42,922 bases of DNA, taken from NCBI GenBank assembly GCA_003151595.1, contig PLXW01000183.1:565-43486 (forward strand), read 5' to 3'. Positions 25,398 to 33,665 of this stretch are shown one piece after another. Made by a program: the position numbers and the translations under genes. The notes below the pieces were generated by a model that saw only the letters and a list, made by a program, of their open reading frames with translations, was not told the origin of the DNA and ran no database searches. The DNA is from Myxococcales bacterium (GTDB taxonomy: Bacteria > Myxococcota > Polyangia > Polyangiales > Polyangiaceae). Position 1 is the first letter of the stretch; the number at the start of each line of letters is the position of its first letter.

Positions 25398-26294
25398 TCA
25401 CCCCTTTATGAGCGAAGCACCTATTTCCAGGCCGATTCGGTGAGCGTCGCCTTCCGAAGAAGGCCAGGCGAAGGTGCGATCGGACTCGCGGAAGCGCGCG
25501 CCGTCGGGGTCGGCGATGAAGGCGCGGAGGCGGAGCTGGGTCCCGTTCTTCTCGGCGAAGGCGGCGATCGGCGTCTTGCAGTCCCCTTCGAGCGCGATGA
25601 GGACGCCGCGTTCGGCGGCGACGCACGTGGCGCTGGTCGCGTCGTGCATCGTCGCGAGGAGCGTCTGCGTCGCGACGTCGTCGGTGCGGCACTCGATGCC
25701 GAGTGCGCCCTGGCCGACCGCGGGGAGCGACACCGAAGGCTCGAGCACCTCGGTCGCGCGCGCTTCGAGGCCGAGTCGGACGAGACCTGCGCGGGCCAGG
25801 ACGATCGCGTCGTACTCGCCGGCGTCGACCTTGCGGAGACGCGTGTCGACGTTGCCGCGCACCGGCACGAGGTCGAGATCGGGGCGAACACGCTTCAGCG
25901 CGACGAGGCGACGCAAGCTGCTCGTCCCCACGCGCGCGTTCGGCGGAAGCGAAGCGAGCGTGCCGTGCTTCGGCGCGACGAGGACGTCACGAGGGTCTTC
26001 GCGCGTCGGAATGCAAACGATCGCGAGGCCCGTCGGGATCACGCCGGGCACGTCCTTGATCGAGTGCACCGCGAAGTCGGCGCGGCGCCCAAGCAGTGCC
26101 TCTTCGATCTCTTTGACGAAGAGCCCCTTCCCTCCCACCTCGGACAGCGGGCGATCTTGAATCCTATCGCCGCTCGTCACGATCTGCTCTTCGACGAGCT
26201 CCACGCCGGAGCCCTTGGCGATGAGCGCCGCGCAGAACGCGCGACACTGCGCGAGCGCGAGAGGGGAACGGCGCGTGGCGTAGACGATGCGCAT
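25398..26294 (-). CDS. hemC: Hydroxymethylbilane synthase (porphobilinogen deaminase)
   Basis: Joins four porphobilinogen units into hydroxymethylbilane in tetrapyrrole synthesis. At 298 aa it lacks no domain. Visible key residues: the dipyrromethane cofactor Cys239 in LEGDCKTPIAAFA, catalytic Asp81 in HSIKDVPG, and GTSSLRR and PVRGNVDTRL for substrate binding. The start ATG at 26294 is 15 bp after the hemA stop, so the two are co-transcribed. Cytoplasmic. hemB, hemD and later genes are not in the window. Confidence 0.96.
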   Translation of the reverse strand: MRIVYATRRSPLALAQCRAFCAALIAKGSGVELVEEQIVTSGDRIQDRPLSEVGGKGLFVKEIEEALLGRRADFAVHSIKDVPGVIPTGLAIVCIPTREDPRDVLVAPKHGTLASLPPNARVGTSSLRRLVALKRVRPDLDLVPVRGNVDTRLRKVDAGEYDAIVLARAGLVRLGLEARATEVLEPSVSLPAVGQGALGIECRTDDVATQTLLATMHDATSATCVAAERGVLIALEGDCKTPIAAFAEKNGTQLRLRAFIADPDGARFRESDRTFAWPSSEGDAHRIGLEIGASLIKG

Positions 26295-26309
26295 GGGCGC
26301 GGATCCTAG

Positions 26310-27698
26310 CTAATGCCTCACGTGCTCGTCGTCGTCTTCTTCTTCCGCGCTCTTCGCGACGTCGTCGCCGCTCGGCTTCGGCGGCGGCGCCTGGCTGCTC
26401 ATGGCGCCGGGGGGGAGCGAGGCGTGCGCGGGGAGATCGAAAAGGTGCTTCAGCGCTTCCACGAAGTCGAACGCGCCACCGTCGGTCGTGCTCGCCTTGA
26501 GGCGCGTGGTGGGAGCGTGGAGGAGCTTGTTCACCGAGCTCTCCATCATCTGCGTGAGCGCGGCGCGATCCGCTTCGCCCAGGTGCTTCAAGCGTGAGGC
26601 CAGGGTCCGCTCGAGCTCCGCGAAGAGGACCGCGCGCGTCTTGGCGCGAAGGGCGACGACCGCCGGCTGTACGTCGAGGCCGCGCGACCACGTCTCGAAC
26701 TCGACGACCTCGGCTTCGACGATCCGCTCGGCGGCGGCGACCTCGCCCTGGCGCGCCTTCATGCCTTCGGCGACCTGATGCTCGAGGTCGTCGACGTTGT
26801 AGACGTACACGTTGTCGATCTTGTGGACGCTCGGCTCGACGTTTCGCGGCACGGCGATGTCGATGAAGAAGAGCGTGCGCCCCTTCCGCACCTTCATGGC
26901 GCGCTTCACCATGTCGCGCGTGACGACGAACGTCGGGCTGCCCGTGCTGGTCACGACGACGTCGGCAATCGTGAGCTCTTCTTCGAGCGCTTCGAGCGGA
27001 GCGGCCGATCCGCCGAACGACGCGGCGAGCGTGGCCGCGCGATCGAAACTGCGGTTGCACACGCGGATCGATCGGGCCCCTTTGCCGAGCGACTTGGCCG
27101 CGGCTTCGGCCATCTCGCCGGCGCCGACGAGGAGCACCGAGTGGTCCGAGAGATCGCCGAAGATCTTGCGCGCGAGATCGACCGCGACGCTGCTGATGCT
27201 CACGGTCCCCGCGCCGAGCTGCGTCTCGGTGCGCACGCGCTTGGCCACGGTGAACGCGCGGTGAACGCAGCGACCCAGGTAGTTCTTCAGCGTGCCCGCG
27301 GCCATCGCCGCGTCGTACGCGTCCTTCACCTGACCGAGGATCTGCGGCTCGCCGAGCACCATCGAGTCGAGGCTGGCCGACACGCGGAACACGTGGCGCA
27401 CGGCGTCCACGCCCGTGCGCGCGTACACGTACGGCTCGATCTCCGCCACGCTGGCGAGCCCGGCGTGCTCGCGGATCGCTTCGCGGATGGCGCGCGTGGC
27501 GTCGTCGTCGCTCACGTCACGCGCGGCGTAGGCCATCACTTCCACGCGGTTGCACGTCGAGAGGAAGAGCACCTCGGCGAGCTCGCGGCGCGCCGACAAT
27601 CGCGCCAGCACCTGCGGGAGGACGTCCGCGTTCGCCGCGAACTTCTCGCGCACGTCGACCGGCGCGCTTCGATGCGACAGGCCGACGACGACGATCAC
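26310..27698 (-). CDS. hemA: Glutamyl-tRNA reductase
   Basis: NADPH-dependent reduction of glutamyl-tRNA to glutamate-1-semialdehyde, the first committed step of the C5 haem pathway. The start is a GTG at 27698 overlapping the upstream TGA as GTGA; this gives the family N-terminus VIVVVGLSHRSAPVDVRE. Catalytic Cys49 lies in FLSTCNRVEV. SLDSMVLGEPQILGQVKDAY and the NADPH loop GAGEMAEAAAKSLG follow, with the C-terminal dimerisation helix. At 462 aa it is a little longer than usual, the excess being a Pro-then-acidic tail (AEEEDDDEHVRH) of unknown role. The GTGA overlap and a 15-bp gap to hemC show a tight operon. Confidence 0.96.
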   Translation of the reverse strand: MIVVVGLSHRSAPVDVREKFAANADVLPQVLARLSARRELAEVLFLSTCNRVEVMAYAARDVSDDDATRAIREAIREHAGLASVAEIEPYVYARTGVDAVRHVFRVSASLDSMVLGEPQILGQVKDAYDAAMAAGTLKNYLGRCVHRAFTVAKRVRTETQLGAGTVSISSVAVDLARKIFGDLSDHSVLLVGAGEMAEAAAKSLGKGARSIRVCNRSFDRAATLAASFGGSAAPLEALEEELTIADVVVTSTGSPTFVVTRDMVKRAMKVRKGRTLFFIDIAVPRNVEPSVHKIDNVYVYNVDDLEHQVAEGMKARQGEVAAAERIVEAEVVEFETWSRGLDVQPAVVALRAKTRAVLFAELERTLASRLKHLGEADRAALTQMMESSVNKLLHAPTTRLKASTTDGGAFDFVEALKHLFDLPAHASLPPGAMSSQAPPPKPSGDDVAKSAEEEDDDEHVRH

Positions 27699-28546
27699 CG
27701 GCGCAGCGCCACCGCCGCATCGCTGGTCGGTGCCCACAAGTAGAGGAGGAGCAAGATCACCGTGAACCCGAACGCGGCGATCGTCCCGTACGCCGCGCGC
27801 CGCCCGCGCCAGCCTGCGCCCGCGCGAAGCAGGAGCACTGCCGCGCAGATGAACCACGCGCTGTAACCGAAGGCGGCGTGGAGCATCGGGAAGATGCCCC
27901 CCATCTCGATCTTCTTCGTCCACAGTGTGCCGGTCACGATGCCGAGCGTGAGCAGCGGGAAGCTGGCGAGGAGCAGGCGGTGCTCGGCGCGATCGAGCTG
28001 ATCGAGCGGCGGGAGTCGCTGGAAGACCCCTTCGAGTTTCTTCTTCTTCAGCTGCTTCTCTTGCACGAGGTACGTGATGGCCGCGCCCGCCGCGAGGCTG
28101 AAGAGCGCCACGCCGAACAGGTTCACCGCGACGTGGAGCGGCAAGAGCGCGCTCTTCACCTGCGGGCCGGGGGCGATCGATCCTCCACCGACGAAACGCG
28201 AAGCCAGGAGCGACGACAGCGCGAGCGGGGCGACGAACGCACCCACCACGTCGATCCGCCAGCGCCCGCGGAAGACGAGGTACGCGCAGCACACGAGGAG
28301 CGAGACGACGCTCATCGCGAAGTGAATCCCTTCGACCGGGCACACGTGCGCCAGCTTCGACGCGATCACGATGTGCGCCGCATGCATCGCCGCGCCGACC
28401 GCGAGCACGCGCGGAGCGAACCGCGCCATCGACCCCGTCGCACCGAACAGGTAGCCGAGGAAGAGGCAGCTCGCGATGAAGTACGCGACCGCCGTGGCGA
28501 CGAAGAGGAGATCGGCGGTGGCCAGCGTCACGTCACGATCGTGCAC
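27695..28546 (-). CDS. CcsA/HemX-like cytochrome c assembly membrane protein
   Basis: A 283-aa integral membrane protein with about eight hydrophobic segments. It contains conserved features of the CcsA/ResC/HemX group: GIHFAMSVVSLLVCC, a PLHVAVNLFGVALFS helix with a potential haem-ligand His, and SFPLLTLGIVTGTLW. HemX in Bacillus regulates the amount of glutamyl-tRNA reductase, and placement just before hemA (4-nt GTGA overlap) favours HemX; CcsA handles haem for cytochrome c maturation, and the tryptophan-rich WWD motif is not evident. Expected in the inner membrane. I leave the symbol empty because the two roles cannot be told apart here. Confidence 0.85.
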   Translation of the reverse strand: MHDRDVTLATADLLFVATAVAYFIASCLFLGYLFGATGSMARFAPRVLAVGAAMHAAHIVIASKLAHVCPVEGIHFAMSVVSLLVCCAYLVFRGRWRIDVVGAFVAPLALSSLLASRFVGGGSIAPGPQVKSALLPLHVAVNLFGVALFSLAAGAAITYLVQEKQLKKKKLEGVFQRLPPLDQLDRAEHRLLLASFPLLTLGIVTGTLWTKKIEMGGIFPMLHAAFGYSAWFICAAVLLLRAGAGWRGRRAAYGTIAAFGFTVILLLLYLWAPTSDAAVALRR

Positions 28547-28569
28547 CGCTTGGCGCGGCGACGCCAGTA

Positions 28570-28983
28570 TCAGAGGTTTTTCAGCAAGTACGTCGCCAGA
28601 AGGTCTTCGTCGTTGCCCGGGCTGTGCGACAAGCGCGGCGCAGGGGCCGGCATCATCGAGCGCTTCACCACGTGCTCCTCGAACGTGCCGACCGGATCGC
28701 CCAGCCAGCCCGGGATGACGTCGTAGGCGTTTTCGCCGAGGATCATCGAGGTCTCGAGCAGCTCGGCGCCTTTGTCCTGGAGCACTTGCTTCGCCTTCAC
28801 GCGCCCCAGGAGGTCGTGCGCGTCGGCAGAGCCCGTCACTTCGTTCACGATGCGCACGGACTCCGTGAGGCGGTATCGTCGCTCTTCGGCCACGATCGAA
28901 AGCTCGTCGCCGTGCAGGTCGACCGTCCCGTCGCTGAGCCAGACGTCGAGGGCCGTCTGCGGGAAGAAGACGCGGTTCTTCAT
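28570..28983 (-). CDS. Conserved hypothetical protein at the head of the hem operon
   Basis: A 137-aa protein starting MKNRVFFPQTALDVWLSDG and ending LATYLLKNL. The first 50 residues look like short beta strands (VDLHGDELSIVAEERRYRLT), the middle is helical (DAHDLLGRVKAKQVLQDKGA) and the tail contains GWLGDPVGTFEEHV. No known domain, signal or membrane segment. Its stop is 23 bp before the HemX-like gene on the same strand, so it probably leads that transcript. I think similar proteins occur near haem genes in other myxobacteria but cannot confirm it. Only 18 bp separate its start from a divergent gene, so promoters must overlap coding sequence. Confidence 0.75.
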   Translation of the reverse strand: MKNRVFFPQTALDVWLSDGTVDLHGDELSIVAEERRYRLTESVRIVNEVTGSADAHDLLGRVKAKQVLQDKGAELLETSMILGENAYDVIPGWLGDPVGTFEEHVVKRSMMPAPAPRLSHSPGNDEDLLATYLLKNL

Positions 28984-29001
28984 GCGAACGACGAGATTAC
29001 C

Positions 29002-29622
29002 ATGACGCTCTTCGAAGCCTACGACGCGATCCTCGCTCTCGGCGCGAGGCCGGGGTCTGCGGCGCGCGTGGCCGAGATGCGGGCCGCGTTCGAAGCGCGA
29101 ACGGGTGAGTTCGCCCCGGAGGACCCGTGGTTCGAAGCGCGGAGCCGCGCGTTCTGGGACGACGCGCTGGCGACACAAGGGTTCGCGACCGAGACGCGCG
29201 ACGCGCTGCCCGAGGAGGCGCGGGCGTGGACCGAAGCGATCGCGAGGGCGCATCGCGGGCTCTTCGTGATGAAAGAAGACGAAGGCGACGCACGCGTGGT
29301 GCGCGATCTCTGGAGCGGCGCAGAGTTCGAGGTGCACGCGATCGACGACGCGACGCGGCTCGCGCTGGGGGCCGTGAGCGCTCCGTTCGACGCGCGCCTC
29401 GTGGCACGCGACGACCCGGCGCGCGTGGCGATGCTGCCGGGTGCGGTATTTCATCCGGCGGACGCGGTGGAGCCGATCGCGAAGGTGATCGCGAAGGCGC
29501 GCGCCGAGTCGCGGAAGACGGGTGACGTGCTCGACGCGCTCTTGCGAATGGAGCGCGGGCTTCGCGCCAGCGCGCGCGTGAAAGCGGCGTACGCCTACCG
29601 CGCCGAAAAGCTGGCGAAATAG
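29002..29622 (+). CDS. Conserved hypothetical protein
   Basis: A 206-aa cytoplasmic-looking protein, not recognised. The start is the ATG at 29002 (MTLFEAYDAILALGARPGS), with no strong ribosome binding site. The sequence is Ala/Arg/Glu-rich with GLFVMKEDEGDARVVRDLWS and FEVHAIDDATRLALGAVSA as the most structured parts, and VLDALLRMERGLRASARVKA as a final helix. It runs head-to-head with the first gene of the hem operon, 18 bp apart, and is followed 51 bp later by a flavin reductase gene on the same strand, with which it may be co-transcribed. Function unknown. Confidence 0.72.
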   Translation: MTLFEAYDAILALGARPGSAARVAEMRAAFEARTGEFAPEDPWFEARSRAFWDDALATQGFATETRDALPEEARAWTEAIARAHRGLFVMKEDEGDARVVRDLWSGAEFEVHAIDDATRLALGAVSAPFDARLVARDDPARVAMLPGAVFHPADAVEPIAKVIAKARAESRKTGDVLDALLRMERGLRASARVKAAYAYRAEKLAK

Positions 29623-29673
29623 GAGCGGCACCGGGTTGACGCGAGGCCGCCCGTCCGCGAGAAAGAGTCGCTG

Positions 29674-30414
29674 ATGCCGCCCCCTCCGACCTTCGCCACG
29701 CACCTCGTCTCCGCGCGCGCGCTGTCGCCGTCGGTGCGCGCGCTGACGTTCGAGCGGAGCGATGGAGCGCCGCTGGCGTTCGATGCCGGGCAGTGGGTGA
29801 GCTTCGTGCTGCCGAACGAGCACGACGCGCGGGGCGAGCTTCGTCGCTCGTACTCGATCGCGTCGGAGCCGAACGGGACGCCGCGCTTCGAGATCGCGGT
29901 CACGCACGTGGCGAACGGTCCCGGGTCGTCGTTCCTTCACGCGCTCACGCCGGGCACGGCGCTGACGGCGATCGGGCCGCAAGGGTTCTTCACGCGTCCG
30001 CTCGATCGCGCGGTGCCGTCGCTGTTCGTCGCCACCGGCACCGGCGTGACCCCGTTTCGCAGCATGCTCCGCGCGGCGATCGCGGCGGGCAACACGACGC
30101 CCACGTGGCTCCTCTTCGGCGTGCGCCAGGAGGCCGACGTGCTGTACCGCGACGAGCTCGAAGCGCTGGCCGCGGCGCATCCGCACGTGCGCGTCGAGAT
30201 CACGCTGTCGCGCCCGCACGACGGATGGACCGGCCGTCACGGCTACGTGCAGACGCACCTTCGCGAGCTACTCGAGTCGCTCACCGCGCAGACCGGCAGC
30301 GAGCCGCACGTGTACGCCTGCGGGCTCACGAAGATGATCTCTTCGGTGCGCGATCTGCTGCGGAAGGACATGGCCCTCCCGCGCGAGCGCGTTCACACCG
30401 AGCGGTACGACTGA
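29674..30414 (+). CDS. Ferredoxin-NAD(P)H reductase-like FAD oxidoreductase
   Basis: A 246-aa enzyme of the ferredoxin reductase fold. The FAD motif RRSYSIAS is at residues 57-64, the NAD(P)-binding loop is TGTGVTPF near 121-128, and the C-terminal CGLTKMI motif is the family's nucleotide-cysteine segment. No [2Fe-2S] domain is fused, so a separate electron carrier such as ferredoxin or flavodoxin is needed. The reaction is electron transfer between NAD(P)H and that carrier; direction unknown. The C-terminus VHTERYD lacks the long extension of plastid types. The next gene is convergent, 14 bp away. Confidence 0.87.
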   Translation: MPPPPTFATHLVSARALSPSVRALTFERSDGAPLAFDAGQWVSFVLPNEHDARGELRRSYSIASEPNGTPRFEIAVTHVANGPGSSFLHALTPGTALTAIGPQGFFTRPLDRAVPSLFVATGTGVTPFRSMLRAAIAAGNTTPTWLLFGVRQEADVLYRDELEALAAAHPHVRVEITLSRPHDGWTGRHGYVQTHLRELLESLTAQTGSEPHVYACGLTKMISSVRDLLRKDMALPRERVHTERYD

Positions 30415-30428
30415 GCGTCGCTCGGTAC

Positions 30429-31781
30429 TCAATAACCCTTGCGCGCGACCGCCACGTCGTTCTGCTCGACCTCGCGCGATGAGCGCGTGACCATGCAGGT
30501 CGCCGTGGTCTTCTGAACGTCGACGACGCGAAGCTCGGCGACGACCTCTTCCGGGAGCGCCCCTTCGTTCCGCATGCGCGGCGTGTTCTCGACGACGGCC
30601 GGCTCTTCGCGCTCGCCGACGATTCGACGCGCGGTCTGATCGGTCACCATCGACTGCCGCCACGCGTCTCCGTGGCGGATGACGAAGAAGCGATTGCCCG
30701 GCTTGAGCGCGGCGTCGGCCCCCTTGTCGATGAAGACGACCTGGTTCTGTCCGAAGAACACGTGCGGCTGCGCGGCGACGGCCACGTGCGCGGTCACGTC
30801 GACGTCGTTTCGCTTCGGCGGCACGACCTCGAAGCGCCGCGTGATCGGTCCGACGCGCGCACCGCGTTCGATGGCGTCGAGCGTCTCGACGATCTGCGCG
30901 CGGGCGATCCGCGTCTCGGGGTTCCAGTCATCGACGCGCACGGTGCCTTGAATCGCGATGGCCTGGCCGTGCGCGACGGGGCGCACCGGGCGATAGACCG
31001 TGAGCTCTTGCCCGAGCTTCACGTCGTGGCCGGGGCCGATGCGCACGTAGACCTGATCGAAGTCCGAGAGGTACATGCGGTCTTGCGGCGAGCCGACGAT
31101 CGACCCCCAGTTCACGGTGTCGTCGTCGTTGACGTACCCTTGGTCGCGCACGAACACGGTGTCGGGCGCGACGCGGCCCACCGGGCCGACCGCGGCGCCG
31201 GAGCCGTCGGTGGGCATCGCCAGCTGCGGGGAAGCGGTGAGCGAGACGCCGGGCTTCAGGCGGATCTGCTCGTTCGGGTAGATCCAGTGCGGGTTCTGGA
31301 TCTGCGGGTTATACGACCAGATGCGCGGCCACTGGTACGGGTTCTGGAACGCCGCGCCGCAGATGGCCCACAGCGTGTCGCCCTTCTGAACGAGGTGCGT
31401 CGATGCTTGCGTGACGCCGCCGCCGCCGAGCGTGGTGGAGCGCGTCGTCCCCTCGGTGAAGACGGGGCCGTCGTTGCCGCCGAACATTGCGCCGCCGCCG
31501 GACGTGGAGCCCGCGGTGTCGAAGCCGTCTTCCTTGTCGCCGGTCACGGGGCGCGACGACGATTCGGTCGCGTTCCCTCCGCCGATCGGCTCGCCGGGCG
31601 CAGGGGGCGCGACGACGCCGGGGAACACGTTGGTGGTCGACGGGGCTGCCGCGCCGCCGCCTCCCGACGCGGGTGCGCCGCCGCCGTTGTCGCTCGGCCC
31701 TTGCTGCGCGAACGACGACGTAGCGAGCGCGCCCGACGCGAGCGCGATCCCGATCCCGAGGGAGAACGAACGACGACTCAT
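30429..31781 (-). CDS. LysM-domain envelope protein
   Basis: A 450-aa exported protein. The signal peptide ends near SGALATSSFA, before QQG. Residues 25-125 are Gly/Pro/Ser/Thr-rich. A LysM peptidoglycan-binding domain spans 128-175 (HLVQKGDTLWAICGAAFQNP, then NEQIRLKPG). After it comes a long beta-rich region with a repeated GQELTVYRPV/GNRFFVIRHG type strand unit, probably a further binding fold. It starts at the ATG overlapping the stop of the CpoB-like gene as ATGA, so the two are translationally coupled and probably act together at the cell wall or in the periplasm. A lytic role is unsupported: no catalytic domain is visible. Confidence 0.86.
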   Translation of the reverse strand: MSRRSFSLGIGIALASGALATSSFAQQGPSDNGGGAPASGGGGAAAPSTTNVFPGVVAPPAPGEPIGGGNATESSSRPVTGDKEDGFDTAGSTSGGGAMFGGNDGPVFTEGTTRSTTLGGGGVTQASTHLVQKGDTLWAICGAAFQNPYQWPRIWSYNPQIQNPHWIYPNEQIRLKPGVSLTASPQLAMPTDGSGAAVGPVGRVAPDTVFVRDQGYVNDDDTVNWGSIVGSPQDRMYLSDFDQVYVRIGPGHDVKLGQELTVYRPVRPVAHGQAIAIQGTVRVDDWNPETRIARAQIVETLDAIERGARVGPITRRFEVVPPKRNDVDVTAHVAVAAQPHVFFGQNQVVFIDKGADAALKPGNRFFVIRHGDAWRQSMVTDQTARRIVGEREEPAVVENTPRMRNEGALPEEVVAELRVVDVQKTTATCMVTRSSREVEQNDVAVARKGY

Positions 31782-32692
31782 GGCTTCACCTTGGCGTCTT
31801 GCGGATCGGCGGGTCCGGTTGCACCGCTCGGCGCCGGCGTGGCGGCGGGGATGTTGTGCGCGGCGTCGCTGTGCGGGTACTCGTGGCGGAGCTTGTCGAA
31901 GAGCGCCGTGGCGGCCGCTTCGTCGCCGAGGTGACGCTTCGACACGCCGAGCTTCAACGTCGCGTCGGGCGCCTTGTTTCCCGCCGGGAAGCGCGCCAGA
32001 TCGGCCTCGAACTGCTCGGCGGCGTGCTGGAAATCCCCTTCGGCGAAGTAACACTCGCCGCGCCAGTACATCGCGTTGTCGGCGTTCGGGTGCTCGGGCC
32101 ACTTCATGAGGAAGCCGGCGAGCGCGTCGAGCGCCTCGGGGTACTTCTTGGCGTGCACCAGGGCGAGCGCCGAGTCGTACGAGCGGCGCGCGTCGGGATC
32201 GAGCGCAGCTGGGCGCGCCTTCCCCTTCGAGTCCTTGTCGTCGAACGAGGTGGCCTCGGCGTGCATCCCTTGAACGCGGATGCGCGGGCGCGGGGCCGAA
32301 TCGTTGGGATCGTCGCTCGAGGCGCCGGCAGTCTCACCCGGTGCACCGGACTCTTCGACGCCATCGGCGCCTACGTGCACGACGCGAAGCTGAGGCGTCG
32401 CGATCGGCGCGGCGGTCGTGTTCGTGGGGCGCGGGCGGGTCGAATCGACCGAGTGCTCGTCGGGCGCGTGCATGTCGGCCGAGTCGATCTCGAGCTTTCC
32501 CAGCCGCGATTCGAACTTGTCGCTCGTCGCCTGGACCCGCGTGATCTCGTCGCGCAGCTCGTCGAGCTGTTTTTCTTCGGCGCTCCTTCCGCCCGAGCAT
32601 CCGAGCGCGAGGGTCGAAACGGCCGCAAAAGCGACCGCCGAGACCAGGACGAGAGAGGCCGAGCGAGGAAGGGGGGCGTTCTTGCGCTGCAT
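31778..32692 (-). CDS. CpoB/YbgF-like TPR lipoprotein
   Basis: A 304-aa lipoprotein. The lipobox is LALGC with predicted lipidated Cys32, and residues after it are a coiled coil (AEEKQLDELRDEITRVQAT). A disordered Pro/Thr/Asp stretch covers about 75-165. The C-terminus has three TPR-like repeats (ARRSYDSALALVHAKKYPEA, NADNAMYWRGECYFAEGDFQ, KAPDATLKLGVSKRHLGDEA), as in CpoB, which coordinates Tol-Pal outer-membrane constriction with peptidoglycan synthesis. No tol/pal genes are in the window. Its stop overlaps the LysM gene start (ATGA). It is divergent from pssA with about 150 bp between. Lipid anchoring is unlike E. coli CpoB and is a noteworthy variant. Confidence 0.85.
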   Translation of the reverse strand: MQRKNAPLPRSASLVLVSAVAFAAVSTLALGCSGGRSAEEKQLDELRDEITRVQATSDKFESRLGKLEIDSADMHAPDEHSVDSTRPRPTNTTAAPIATPQLRVVHVGADGVEESGAPGETAGASSDDPNDSAPRPRIRVQGMHAEATSFDDKDSKGKARPAALDPDARRSYDSALALVHAKKYPEALDALAGFLMKWPEHPNADNAMYWRGECYFAEGDFQHAAEQFEADLARFPAGNKAPDATLKLGVSKRHLGDEAAATALFDKLRHEYPHSDAAHNIPAATPAPSGATGPADPQDAKVKP

Positions 32693-32843
32693 CGGTGCCT
32701 TGGAGGGTAAGTCCGCGTTCGCCGCGGGGCCAATTTCCGGGGTTCGCCTCCCGCTTCTTTACGCGGCGGGCTTCTTGCGACACGCTTATTGGCTGGGCGC
32801 GAAAGCGTGCGCAGCTCCGAGTCCGAGAAGAAGAGAAGAACCC

Positions 32844-33653
32844 TTGCCCGCACCCCGACGCAAAGTGGATCTGAGGAAGACTCTCTTCCTCCTTCCCAAC
32901 ATCATCACGCTGTCGTCCATCTTCTGTGGGTTCGATTCGATTCGCATCAGCTCGGCGGCGGCGGCGGACGACGACGACTTCTATCGGGCGTCTCTCCTCA
33001 TCATCTTCGCGCTGTTCTTCGACATGCTCGACGGCCGCGTGGCGCGCGCCACCAAGACGCAGAGCGCGTTCGGTCTTCAGATCGACTCGCTGGCCGACGT
33101 GATCAGTTTCGGCGTCGCGCCGGCGATTCTCGTCTACCGATGGTCGCTCCAGCAGCTGCCGCTCCCCGGGCTGATCGTCTCGTTCATCTTCTGCGCGGCC
33201 GGAGCGGTGCGCCTCGCGCGGTTCAACGTCCTGTCGATGGGCGAGAGCGGCAAGCCCACGAAGCCGACGAAGTACATCCTGGGGCTACCGGTGCCCGGCG
33301 CGGCCGGTGTGCTCATCTCGCTCGTCATCGCGAATCACGCCGCCGCTGGGTCGCTGGCAGGGCCTCGCTACCTGACGCTGATGATGGGGGTCACGCTGTT
33401 TCTGGCGTTCCTGCAGGTGTCGACCATCAAGTTCCGCACGTTCAAGGATCTGAAGCTGAACGCGCGGACTTTGGCGCTCGTCTTCTTCGCCGTCGGCTCG
33501 AGCGCGATCGTGTCGCGCATGACGAAGCCTGCCTACGTGCTCGTGTGGCTCCTTTCGTTTTACGTCATCATCGGGCTCGTGGAGACGCTGTGGTCGATCC
33601 CGAAGGCGAGGCGCGAGCGTGAAGCGCGTCGGAGCATTCCGCCCGCGGTTTAG
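32844..33653 (+). CDS. pssA: CDP-diacylglycerol-serine O-phosphatidyltransferase
   Basis: Makes phosphatidylserine, precursor of phosphatidylethanolamine, from CDP-diacylglycerol and serine in the inner membrane. The CDP-alcohol phosphatidyltransferase signature is intact: DMLDGRVARATKTQSAFG followed by three residues then D and D at the expected spacing. There are several membrane segments (PNIITLSSIFCGF, LIIFALFF, LIVSFIFCAAGAVRL, VLISLVIAN, LVFFAVGSSAI, VLVWLLSFYVIIGL). The N-terminus has no ATG; TTG at 32844 (preceded by an AGAAGAG-type purine run) and GTG at 32865 are the candidates, giving 269 or 262 aa. The next gene follows 12 bp later on the same strand. Confidence 0.93.
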   Translation: MPAPRRKVDLRKTLFLLPNIITLSSIFCGFDSIRISSAAAADDDDFYRASLLIIFALFFDMLDGRVARATKTQSAFGLQIDSLADVISFGVAPAILVYRWSLQQLPLPGLIVSFIFCAAGAVRLARFNVLSMGESGKPTKPTKYILGLPVPGAAGVLISLVIANHAAAGSLAGPRYLTLMMGVTLFLAFLQVSTIKFRTFKDLKLNARTLALVFFAVGSSAIVSRMTKPAYVLVWLLSFYVIIGLVETLWSIPKARREREARRSIPPAV

Positions 33654-33665
33654 AGGAACGGGCGC

